NCBI GenBank assembly: GCA_025526915.1
Contig: JAHLKH010000018.1
Span: forward strand, 124,001 to 188,000
Direction of reading: 5' to 3'
From: Entophlyctis helioformis
Taxonomy: Eukaryota > Chytridiomycota > Chytridiomycetes > Chytridiales > Chytriomycetaceae
DNA length: 64,000 bases
Shown: positions 55,091-64,000 of the stretch, in pieces
Layout of the letters: each line of letters starts with the position of its first letter
Numbering within the stretch: position 1 is the stretch's first letter
Made by a program: the position numbers and the translations under genes
Notes under the pieces: generated by a model
Seen by the model: only the letters and a program-made list of their open reading frames with translations
Told to the model about the DNA's origin: nothing
Databases searched by the model: none

Positions 55091-56038
55091 TCACTCGTAG
55101 AACGTCTTGAACAGACGGTCGCCGGCATCGCCAAGGCCAGGCCGCACATAGCCGTGGTCGTCCAGCTCGTCGTCGACGGCCGCGACATAGATCTGGATGT
55201 CGGGATGTGCCGCCGCAAGAGCCTCGAGACCGGCGCGCGACGCGAGGATCGAGACAAACTTGATGCGCGGCAAGCCCCAGTCCTTGAGGATGTTGACGGC
55301 GGCGACGGCGGTGCCCGATGTGGCGATCATGGGGTCCAGCACGAAGCCGAGATCGAGCGAGCACGTTGCGGGCAGTTTGTTGTAGTACTCGACGGGCAGT
55401 AACGTGGACTGCGGTGAGCGAGCGAGTCAGAGAAGGCGTGTGAATGCGAGAGAGTGTGAGTGTGAGTGTAAGTGTGAGTGCAAGTGGCATGATGGCCAGG
55501 GTGCTGCGCGACAGGAGCGGAGACTTACGGATTCCCTGTACAGGCCGAGGTGGTGGACGCGGGCGCTTGGGATGAGCGACAAGAAGGCTGTTGAACAGAC
55601 GCGAGTCAGCCGCTTGCACGCAGGCACTTGTACAAAAGACGTGAATGGCAGGCAACCCAGCAGATACTCACAGTCGACCATGCCCTGGCCGGCGCGCAGG
55701 ATGGGAAACACGCCGATGGCGTCCTTGAGCCGCACGCCCTCAAACGGCGCAATGGGCGACGATAGCGCCTTGGCCGACGTGACGAGGTCGATCTCGGCGG
55801 TGGCGAGGGTGCCGACCAGCGACGTGAGCTCCGCCACGAGCTCGCGGAACTGTTTGGAGCGCACGCGGTGGTCGCGCAGCAGCGACATCTTGTGCAGCAC
55901 GAGCGGGTGGTGCATGACCCGCACCTGGGGCGGCAGGTCGCTGCCTGTCTTGGCGGCCTTGCCGTGCGTCTGCGCTGGCGCCGGCGCCGGCGTCTGCAGA
56001 GGCAGCGGTAACGGTAACGGCGTCGATGTGGCACTCAT
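55091..56038 (-). CDS. FUR1: Uracil phosphoribosyltransferase
   Basis: Converts uracil and PRPP to UMP in the cytosol (pyrimidine salvage). Exons 56038-55672, 55587-55529 and 55408-55091 splice in phase to 247 residues, a usual UPRT length. Signatures: VMHHPLVLHKMSLLRDHRVR; GVFPILRAGQGMVDSFLSLI; ARVHHLGLYRES; PVEYYNKLP; and the PRPP loop LDPMIATSGTAVAAV. The loop usually reads ATGGT; here the first Gly is Ser. The C terminus keeps the uracil-binding Gly-Asp-Ala-Gly-Asp-Arg region (LGDAGDRLFKTFYE). The start has a Pro/Leu extension (PLPLPLPLQTPAPAPAQ). The gene is head-to-head with URC1 across 142 bp, hinting at co-regulation. Confidence 0.95.
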
Positions 56039-56180
56039 GGGCAGCAGCGTCAAGTTTAAGCTTAAGCTTTGCGGGCAAAGTATAAGATTGGCTATCGCAG
56101 ACTATCGCCGACCATCGCAGACAAGCAAACAGACAAGCAAGCACAGACCACCACAGACAGACGACCACAGACCATCACAC
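56039..56180. promoter_or_regulatory. Bidirectional promoter FUR1 / URC1
   Basis: Only 142 bp separate the two start codons. Within it are a perfect 12-bp palindrome AAGCTTAAGCTT (56058-56069), a TATAAG element (56081) touching an inverted CCAAT box (ATTGG, 56087-56091), and three ATCGC motifs at 56094, 56104 and 56114, spaced exactly 10 bp, one helical turn. These could be regulator and TATA sites; which gene each serves cannot be told. Confidence 0.6.
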
Positions 56181-58398
56181 ATGAACGGTGCATCCACCAC
56201 CGACGACCTGCTGCGCGCCGTCCTGCAGACCGTGCAGCAGACGCAGCAGGCCCAGCAGGCCCTGTCCGACAAGGTGCGTGTCTGCATGCACGTATCAGCA
56301 TCTGCGTGTCTGTGTCTGCGTGCTCGTATCTGCGTGCTCGTGTCTGACAGCCGACAACCAGCTCGAGCGCCACCAGCAGGACACGGCCGCGGCCCTGCTC
56401 GCCATGTCGCAGACGGTCGCGTCCATGGCCGTCGTGCCGCTGCCCTCGCCGCTGCTGCGTGCCGCCGACCTGGCGTCCACGAGCCCCGGCCGCCGCACCA
56501 GCATCGACCAGCCGCCGTCGTTCCGCGTCTTTGCCGGCCACGCTGCGCACGGTGCGTGTCTGTGTGTGCCTTCGTGTGCCTGTGTGTGTCTGCGTGTGTC
56601 TGCATGCTGCCAACGTCTGAATGCCTGTGCCGCACCCCGGCCAGCGGTGCATCTCCGCCTGCACAGATCTGGACAGCCGGCCGGCCGGCTGGCGGTGCAG
56701 CGGCCTGCCTTGACTCGCGCATTCTCCGCCATCGCAGCCGCCACTAACAACAACAACAACCACAACAACCACCACGACAACAGGCGCGCAGGACACGAGC
56801 ATCGAGTCTGACACGGACGGCGACTCGGCTGCCGCCCCGCCACCGCCCTTCCACGGCCGCAAGGCGTCGTTGGGCACGCCGGCATCTGCCCCGGCGGCGG
56901 CTCCGTCTCGTCCATGGCCGGCACGCGCACGCTGCAGCCGCTCTACAACCACCGCATCGTGCTCACGACGTACCCGGGCCAAGTGGGCATCAACCCGATC
57001 CCGCTCGCGTGGGGGAGCATCGACCCGCAGACGCGCGGGCCGATTGTCGCGTCGCGCAACCAAGCGTCGCTGCGTCTGCGCAACGCCATTGGCGCGCACG
57101 GCGGGTCGTACTCGATCTACCGCGCGCTGGCCGTGGCGATCCGCCAGCTCGAGCCCAGCCACAAACCCGACCTCACCAACACGGAGCCCGTCGTGCAGAT
57201 CGGGCCGTACCCGTCGTGGGCCGATCCGTCAAAGATTGTGTCGCTCGACCCGTGGGGCCATGCCGTTGCCGACGTGTACGGGCCGCAGATTGCTGCTGGC
57301 CTCGATGTGCGTCCGACGATTGCCATCACCAAGGCGCACATGCAGCTCGTGGAAATTGAGGCCTGTGTCAAGGACGGGTCGCTCAAGGTCGATGGCAAGG
57401 TGCTGCTCGATGAGAGCGGTCAGCTCATGGTCGTCAAGGGTGCCGTCGAGCCCGTGTGGTACCTGCCGGGCATTGCCAACCGCTTCGGATGCGACGAAAC
57501 GACGCTGCGTCGGTGTCTCTTGTAAGTCGGTGTCTGGCGCAGGTGGTGGTGTCAACAGACGCGCGTGTCTGTTATATTGTCGGCTGTTGTGGGCATGATC
57601 CCGACTGACACACACACACACTGTCTGTCTGTCTGTGGCGGTGCAGCGAGGACACGGGCGGCATGTACCCCGAGCTCATCACCCGCCCCGACCTCAAGGT
57701 GTTCCTGCCACCCATTGGCGGTCTCTCCATCTACATCTTTGGCAACCCGGCACACATTGCCGACCCGACCAAGCCGCTCACGCTCCGCGTGCACGACGAA
57801 TGCAACGGCTCGGACGTGTTCGGCTCTGACATTTGCACCTGCCGCCCCTACCTCATCTACGGCATCGAAGAGTGTGTGCGCGCCGCGCAAACAGGCGGCG
57901 TCGGCCTCGTGGTGTATTTCCGCAAAGAGGGCCGCGCGCTCGGCGAAGTCACAAAGTATCTCGTGTACAATGCCCGCAAGCGCGCCGAGGGCGGCGATAC
58001 GGCTGCCGCGTACTTTATGCGCACGGAAAACATTGCCGGTGTCAAGGACATGCGGTTCCAGGCCACCATGCCGGACGTGCTGCATTGGCTTGGTATCCAG
58101 AAGATTGACCGCATGATCAGCATGTCCAATATGGTGCGTCGTGTGCCGCGTATCTGTGTGTGTGGCTGGACTGACACGACACCATCCGACACCATAGAAA
58201 TACGACGCGATTGTCGGCTCGGGCATCCCCATCCTGGAACGCGTCGAAATCCCACCCGGCCGCCTGCCGCCCGACTCGCAGGTCGAGATTGATGCCAAGA
58301 TCGCGTCGGGATACTTTTCGGCCACCAAGGTCGTGCCGCCCGGCGGGCTGGACCTGTCCTCCACCGTCGGCCGCAACTGGGAGGACATTGTGCACTGA
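56181..58398 (+). CDS. URC1: URC1-type GTP cyclohydrolase II-like protein (uracil catabolism)
   Basis: Urc1 is needed for the reductive-independent URC route of uracil breakdown known in the yeast Lachancea kluyveri; it descends from GTP cyclohydrolase II. Exons 56181-56273, 56362-56551, 56784-57521, 57647-58133 and 58198-58398 give about 569 residues if one missing base near 56890 is allowed; without it the length is not a multiple of three. A Gln-rich coiled-coil N terminus and a disordered linker precede the conserved part, which starts SSMAGTRTLQPLYNHRIVLT. The cyclohydrolase core has HDECNGSDVFGSDICTC, with the three zinc-ligand-like cysteines, and YFRKEGRALGEVTKYL, matching the RibA substrate region. 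The GSDICTCRPYL form is typical of Urc1 rather than of riboflavin enzymes. Confidence 0.85.
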
Positions 58399-58713
58399 TG
58401 GATGTGGAGGCGTGTCTCGCGTGGCTTGGCGTGTGGGCAGATGGATCGATGAACGGGTGAACGGATAGGTGGAAAGGTGGATGAAGCAAATCGTCGCGTC
58501 TGGCTCTTGGCAACAGCAACAGCAAAAGCAACAGCAACAGCAGCATAACAAACGGACAATAAAAGAGTGTGCACGCAGCCAACCAACCAACCAGCCAACC
58601 ACCGTTTCGATTCTTCATTCATCAATCCATCATCGCACCATCACCAGCCAATCCGGTTCCGCAAAGACAGCAGCAACAACCGCCTCAACAATTAAAACAA
58701 GGCCGCAGACACA

Positions 58714-60540
58714 TCAGCGCTCGCCCATGTCCTCGGCACCCTCGGCAGCAGCCTGCTGCATGGCGCTGCCGCCCGATCCCTTTTGCGACACGCCCGACAC
58801 AATGTCGTCGACGCGCAGGAGGAGACACGCCGACTCGATGGCCGTCTTGAGCGTCTGCGCCTTGACCGACTGCGGCTCCCACACGCCGTACGAGTGCATG
58901 TCGACAATCGTGCCCGTCGTGCCGTCAATGCCCCACGACGTGTTGCCGGGAGCAGCGTGCTTGGCCTGGAGACATGCCCATAACACACACACACGGTACG
59001 CGCGTCAGTGCCCAATCTCACACGGGCAGCGACACCACACGCAAACACCACCAACACCAACAGACGTACACGGAGCTGCGTGAGGACCTTGACGGCATTG
59101 CCACCGCAGTTCTGGATGAGCGTGCGCGGAATGACCTCGAGGGCCGTTGCGACAGCGCGGTACGGCCACTGCTCGACACCGCTCATGCTCTTGGCCGCCT
59201 CGGCGAGCCGCACAGCAATGCCCATTTCCGTCGCACCACCGCCGGGGCAGAGACGCGGCTCAAACATGACGTTGCGCGCAACAGCCATGGCGTCCTGGAG
59301 GTTGCGATCAATCTCCTGCAGCACGTCCTTGGACGGGCCGCGCAGGACAATCGTGCACGCCTTGGCGTCCTCGCACTCGACCAGGTACGTAAAGTACTCG
59401 TCGCCAATCTTGCGCACCTCAAAGAGGCCGCACTGCGTGCCCACATCCTCCTCCTTGAGTTCCTCGGGACGGTTGACAATGGTAGCACCGGTCGCGCGCG
59501 CGATGCGGTTGTTGTCTGTCTTCTTGACGCGACGCATGGCCGTGATGTTGGCCTTGAGCAGGTAGTGCTGCGCAATGTCTGTTCCATCCCAGTCCAGAGC
59601 CACAACGCCGCGCATCCATGCGTGCCGCACACACCAGCGTCAGTCCAACGCCTCCATACACAGCGATCCAAGCGAGCATGACACGCACCGCTGACGCCCT
59701 TTTCAGTAATGACAATGTCGGGCTTGACACGGATAATCTCGTCGCAGAGGGCCTTGACCTGCTCCTCCTCGATTTCGAGCAGACGAGCCCAGTGCGACTC
59801 GTCCGTGACCTCGACGTTGGTCTGCGACTCGCCCTTTTTGTACTCGAGCGGGCAGTCGAGCAGCACGATGCGGGGGTTGCGGATGTGGCGGCGCATCTTG
59901 GGGTGGGTGACGTCCTTGTTGATCATGATGCCGTTGAGGACGGCGCACTCTTCAATCTCGCCGCCGGGGATCTTTTCGACACGGGCGTAGCGCTTGATGT
60001 CGACCTCGCGCTTGCCATTGACCTCTGTCGAGACGGTGCGCACGGCGTCGTAGGCCAGGTTGCACATGAGGTCGCTCCACTGCGAGACCATCTTTGTGCC
60101 GATGGACGCGCGGATGAGCTTGATCATCTCGGCCTTGTTGTCGATGTTGACGGGCACGGACACGTCGTTCATGAAGAGCAGGGCGTCCTCGAGGGCCCGC
60201 TTGTAGGCGGCAATGATGGTGATGGGGTGGATGTTGCGCTCGATAAAGGGCAGGGCGGCGGAGAGGACCTCGCCGGCGAGGATGATGACCGAGGTGGTGC
60301 CGTCGCCGACCTCCTCGTCCTGGGTGCGCGACAGCTCGATCATGGACTTTGCGGCGGGGTGGGCGACCTCGACCTCGCGCAGGATGGCGTTGCCGTCGTT
60401 GGTGAGCACGATGCCGCCCATGGGGTCGAGCAGCATCTTGAGCATGGCGCGCGGGCCGAGGCAGGTGCGGATGATGTCGGCGATGGTCTGGACGTTTGGG
60501 GCGGCGAGTTTGTGAGTTGGCGGGCAAGAAGTTTGTGTGG

Positions 60541-60572
<32 letters not shown>

Positions 60573-61072
60573 TTGTGTGTGTGTGTCTATGCCCAGAGGC
60601 TGTCTCATGCAGCACTCGCAGCCGTCTCTCGCAGCACCTGCAGCTGTCTCACGCCTCGTCGTCGGTGATCTCTGCCCGCCACGCCCACGCTCACGCCCAC
60701 GGCGACAGACCCTGGCTGCCGCCCGTCGGAGCGTGTGCAGAGCGACGCCTGGACCCTTGGACAAGAGCAGAGGGCCTGCACACAGAACACTGCACACTGC
60801 ACACAGCAAACAGCTGCAGACAGACAACCACACATAAGCAGACAGACAGACGCAGCGCACCTTGGCCGCCTGGATGTTGGACAGCTGAGCCTTGCGGCCC
60901 TGCTGGCGCTCCGTGTTTGTATCTGTGGGCGGGCGGGCGAGGGCAGGCAGGGGATGGTGTGAGACAGCGTGAGACAGCCAGCAACAGACAGCATGAGACA
61001 GCATGAGACAGACAGCAGCCCAAGACAGCACGAGACACACGCACTCAGGACCATGACATTGGGGGCGTTCAT
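58714..61072 (-). CDS. CCT3: Chaperonin CCT/TRiC subunit gamma
   Basis: Subunit of the cytosolic ring chaperonin that folds actin and tubulin using ATP. Exons 61072-61045, 60922-60861, 60487-59689, 59578-59070 and 58965-58714 join in phase to 549 residues, normal for CCT3. Order: MNAPNVMVL start; RQQGRKAQLSNIQAAK; CLGPRAMLKMLLDPMGGIVL; ATP motif GDGTTSVIILAGE near 90; VSDIAQHYLLKANITAMRRV; ATP/hinge CPGGGATEMGIAVRLAE; TLIQNCGGNAVKVLTQLR; and WGIDGTTGTIVDMHSYGVWE. The gamma assignment follows from the GRKAQLSNI and MRRVKKTDNNRIARA segments. Intron 2 (373 nt) contains a (GT)n microsatellite and intron 1 a sense-strand TGCTGTCTCA repeat. Confidence 0.95.
60541..60592. repeat. (GT)n microsatellite in CCT3 intron 2
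   Basis: Two adjoining runs of GT dinucleotides separated by single GG steps, within the second intron of CCT3 (read as CA repeats in the sense of the gene). Confidence 0.9.
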
Positions 61073-61298
61073 GCTGGGCGTGTGGTGTGGTGTGGTTGAT
61101 GTGGTGGGAGTGTGTGTGGGTGGTTGATGTGCGAGTGGTGGTTGAATGAGAGACTGCGAGCCAACGTCCGATCGCACGCTTCCTGAGGACCGTCCCCGTG
61201 GCTGGCTTGGCCGCCAACGCGCACTGTGTCTGGCCGAGCGAGCAGCCATTTTGCCGTTTCGCGGCCCGTTTCTCAACGTTCACACTTCACCAACAAAA

Positions 61299-62418
61299 AT
61301 GGTAGGCACCTGCGCGCTGTCGTTCCGCCATCCACGCCCACGCCCACGCCCACGCCCACGCCCACGACCACGCCTAGTGGCCCATGCAGCAACAGCAGCA
61401 GCAGCAACGGCGAGCCTGGGGAGCCCAGCACGGACAGCCGCACCTACGCATCCATCCACATCCGTCGCCCGAGTGGATGGCTGCCCCTCGACACCCGTTG
61501 GATGGGATGGGATGGATGACTTGGCACTTGGACGGCCCCGCCTCGGCTCGCTCAACCGATTCTCTCGCAACCCGATTCAGCTGCACTCGACTGTACCAAC
61601 CTGCACCTGCACCTGCCATGTGCAACAACTGTAACTGCCGCAACCAACTGCGACCAACCCTCGGACAGACTGCCGCCGTTTGCACCAGCTGCTGGACACG
61701 GAGTCTTCACCAAACTGCACAAACAGCCGATTCTGGGCTGCCTCAACACAACAGCCGCAATCGTCTTGCTTCCGAGCACCGGACTGGGAGCTGTTGCTGT
61801 CGTTGCTGCTGCTGCTGCCGTGCTCCTCTGTGGCGGTCGTGGCTGTGGCTCGTGCTCTGGCTCTGGCGGATGTCCCGCCGTGCGTCACCAGCGGCCTGTT
61901 GGCTAACCGCAAGATGCTCTGAATGGGACAATCGCAGGCCGAGACCGTCACCATCAGAACTCGCAAGTTCCTCACAAACCGCCTGCTCCAGCGCAAGCAG
62001 ATGATTGTCGACGTGCTCCACCCCGGCCGTCCCAACGTCGCCAAGTCTGAGCTCCGCGAGAAGCTTGGCAAGATCTACAAGACCGACACCGAGGTATGTC
62101 TGTCTGGAGCGCTGTCTTGTGCGCTATCTGGCGCGTGCATGTGTATGTGCTGACATGCCTGCGAATGCACACGATCGACAGAACATCTTCGTGTTCGGCT
62201 TCAAGACTGCCTTTGGTGGTGGCAAGTCGACCGGCTTCGCTCTCATCTACGACTCTCTGGACGCTGCCAAGAAGTTCGAGCCCAAGTACCGCCTCGTCCG
62301 TCACGGCCTTGCCGAGTCCCAGAAGGTCTCGCGCAAGCAGCGCAAGGAGAAGAAGAACCGTGCCAAGAAGTTCAGAGGAACCACCAAGGCAAAGGCTGCT
62401 TCTGCCCCCAAGAAGTAA
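61299..62418 (+). CDS. RPS24: 40S ribosomal protein eS24
   Basis: Small-subunit ribosomal protein. Exon 1 is only the start codon (61299-61301, context CAAAAATG) followed directly by GTAGGC; exon 2 is 61938-62093 and exon 3 is 62182-62418, giving 131 residues starting [19 protein letters not shown], the expected eS24 N terminus. Family segments [20 protein letters not shown] and [20 protein letters not shown] are complete, and the Lys-rich tail ends SAPKK. An ATG-only first exon is a known feature of RPS24 genes in several eukaryotes. Intron 1 is 636 nt, long for this window, with a CACGCCC tandem repeat (61332-61368) and branch site GGCTAACC before the acceptor. An ATG at 61924 would give MGQSQAETV, but it lies in the acceptor region. 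Confidence 0.95.
61332..61368. repeat. CCACGC hexamer repeat in eS24 intron 1
   Basis: About six tandem CCACGC units near the 5' end of the long first intron. Simple sequence; no further function seen. Confidence 0.8.
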
Positions 62419-62689
62419 GCAGCGGCGGTTGCTGCCACTGCCCCTGCTGCTACTGCTGCTGTGCCGGGATGCATATCTCTGTCTCGCCCAGCACTTGTAT
62501 CGGAATGAACCGTCTTAGCCTCTCTATGCCTCGCTGCTCTCGCGTTGTCTATATGTTCTTACAGCCGCGCTCGTTTGGCCGACGCGTGCAACGGCGCGTT
62601 TGGCTGTGCGTGTCTGTGCGTGTCTGTGCGTGTCTGTGCGTGTCGGAGTTGCACAAGCTTTGCCCGCCAGTCCAACAGCAACACTCGAC

Positions 62690-64000
62690 ATGGCATCGCC
62701 CGCCAAGACGCTGTGCAACTGGGTCGACAACACGCCCGCGGCCTCGGCCACCACACACACGCTGCCTGTCACGAGCCCTGCCACGGGCGCCGTCATTGCC
62801 CATGTGCCCGTGTCGCTGCCCGCCGACGTGGAGGCGGCCGTGGCGTCTGCATCCAAGGCATTCGAGTCATGGAGGTGTGTGTGTGTGTGTGGTTGTCTGC
62901 GTCTGCGTGGTTGTGCTGCACAGACCCTGGTCGCCCCCCTCGCCGTCCGCAGCAACCACCGGCACTGTCACCGGCACTGTCACCGCCACTGACACGGCGT
63001 GCGACGCTGAGCCAGCGCACGCACCGTCAAAGACCGTGTCCAGATCCTTATCCGCTTCCACCAGCTTGTCGTCGCGCACACGGACGAGCTGGCAGACCTG
63101 ATCGTGCTCGAGCACGGCAAGGTGTGTGCGTGTGTGATCGTCCTGTGTGCCCCGTCTGACGAGAGAACAGTGGCGGGACATGGCTGACCTCTGTCTGTCT
63201 GTGACAGACAAAGCAAGAGGCCGTCGCCGAGATTGCAAAGGGCAACGAGACGGTCGAGTACGCCATCTCGATGCCGCAGCTGGTCGCTGGCCGCATCCTC
63301 GAGGTCTCGCGCGGCGTCACGTGCAGCGACTCGCGTCGGCCGCTCGGTGTCGTCGTGTCGATTGTGCCGTTCAGTGCGTCTCTGTGTGGCTGGCTGTGTA
63401 TGTTGTGGTTGGAGACGATGGCATTGACTTTCTACCGCAGATTTCCCGTTCATGGTGCCCATGTGGACTCTTCCGATCGCTATTGCTCTTGTAAGACGTG
63501 GATGGGCTGCTGCGATGCGAACTGCACATCTGACACCAACGCGCGCACGTGTGTGTGTGCATCTAGGGCAACACGTTCATCCTGAAGCCGTCGGAAAAGG
63601 TGCCGCTGACCATGACTCGCGTCATGGAGCTGCTGGCGCGTGCTGGGCTGCCTGCCGGTGTCGTCAATCTGGTCAACGGCACTGCTCCCGGTATGCGTCG
63701 CGCTGGGCTGGCTGGCTGGCTGTGTCTGGCATGACGGCAGATGTGCTGACGTCTAATGGTTCAGTGGTGCACCAGCTCATCGACCATGCAGATGTACGTG
63801 CTGTCACGTTTGTTGGCACATCGGCCGTCGCGGAAAGCGTGTCCAAGCGCGGCCGCAATCTCAACAAGCGCGTGCTCGCTCTTGGTACGCCGCCACTCCT
63901 CATGCCACGCCACGCTGCATCACGATGCTGCATGCCACCGTGCCTCACTGACATGTAACGACAGGCGGTGCCAAGAACCATCTGGTGGCCAACCCCGACT
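62690..64000 (+). CDS. (Methyl)malonate-semialdehyde dehydrogenase-like ALDH, 3' end outside window
   Basis: NAD-dependent aldehyde dehydrogenase; members closest in look (ALDH6) turn malonate or methylmalonate semialdehyde into acetyl- or propionyl-CoA. Seven exons so far: 62690-62874, 63016-63121, 63208-63373, 63441-63490, 63567-63690, 63765-63884 and 63965-64000+, all in phase. Segments: [10 protein letters not shown] at the N terminus; [35 protein letters not shown], whose Pro-Phe-Asn-Phe-Pro is the family hallmark; [20 protein letters not shown] (cofactor Lys); and [20 protein letters not shown] and [12 protein letters not shown]. The catalytic Cys lies beyond the window. No mitochondrial presequence is visible, unlike animal ALDH6. 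Other CoA-acylating ALDHs are possible. Confidence 0.85.

Noticed and set aside
56181..58398. Riboflavin-pathway GTP cyclohydrolase II (RIB1)
   Set aside because: The long N-terminal region and the GSDICTCRPYL form fit Urc1-type proteins better, and the head-to-head UPRT gene supports that pathway.
59618..61006. A 462-codon plus-strand frame
   Set aside because: Antisense to CCT3 exon 3 and crosses its introns and a GT microsatellite.
61924..62093. Start of eS24 at the nearer ATG (MGQSQAETV)
   Set aside because: The bases before GCCGAGACC form a good acceptor with a branch site, and eS24 proteins begin M-A-E/D-T-V; the ATG|GTAGGC exon 1 explains this fully.

Overview
The window looks like GC-rich nuclear DNA of a fungus, most likely an early-diverging, chytrid-like one. 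The fungal evidence is two chitin synthases that fuse a myosin-like motor, a chitin synthase core and a C-terminal DEK domain, plus a Zn2Cys6 transcription factor, a Blm10-type proteasome activator and many short spliceosomal introns. The ankyrin and NACHT-WD40 genes fit a chytrid, but genus and species cannot be read from the sequence. Gene spacing is tight, genes lie on both strands, and many introns start GTGCGT rather than GTAAGT.

Layout. 1-5.7 kb: 3' part of BLM10 (+), then a PPR-like gene (-). 8.5-12.9 kb: a 2026-bp tandem array carrying two ankyrin genes and a third, truncated flank. 12.9-18 kb: two uncharacterised genes and a predicted GPI-anchored Cys-rich protein. 18-24.7 kb: intact myosin-motor chitin synthase (-), facing a Zn2Cys6 regulator (25.4-28.5 kb, +). 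28.8 kb: small secreted protein. 29.5-34.4 kb: NACHT-WD40 (NLR-like) gene (-). 34.6-39 kb: tandem secreted type-B carboxylesterases. 39.3-46.7 kb: second myosin-motor chitin synthase (+). 46.9-54.4 kb: a run of surface or secreted proteins (GPI-type protein, 7TM protein, type I membrane protein, small Q-rich membrane protein, tRNA-Trp, duplicated-domain secreted protein). 55-64 kb: a head-to-head UPRT (FUR1) / URC1 pair, CCT3, ribosomal protein eS24 and the 5' part of a (methyl)malonate-semialdehyde dehydrogenase-like gene.

Themes. Wall synthesis (two chitin synthases) sits among many surface proteins. The FUR1/URC1 pair shares a 142-bp promoter and suggests uracil use through the URC route; the nearby ALDH6-like gene could oxidise a product of that route. 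Several genes carry apparent frameshifts, and nearly all can be explained by loss of a single base. That pattern favours uncorrected long-read deletions over real decay, and coordinates of those genes should be read with this in mind.
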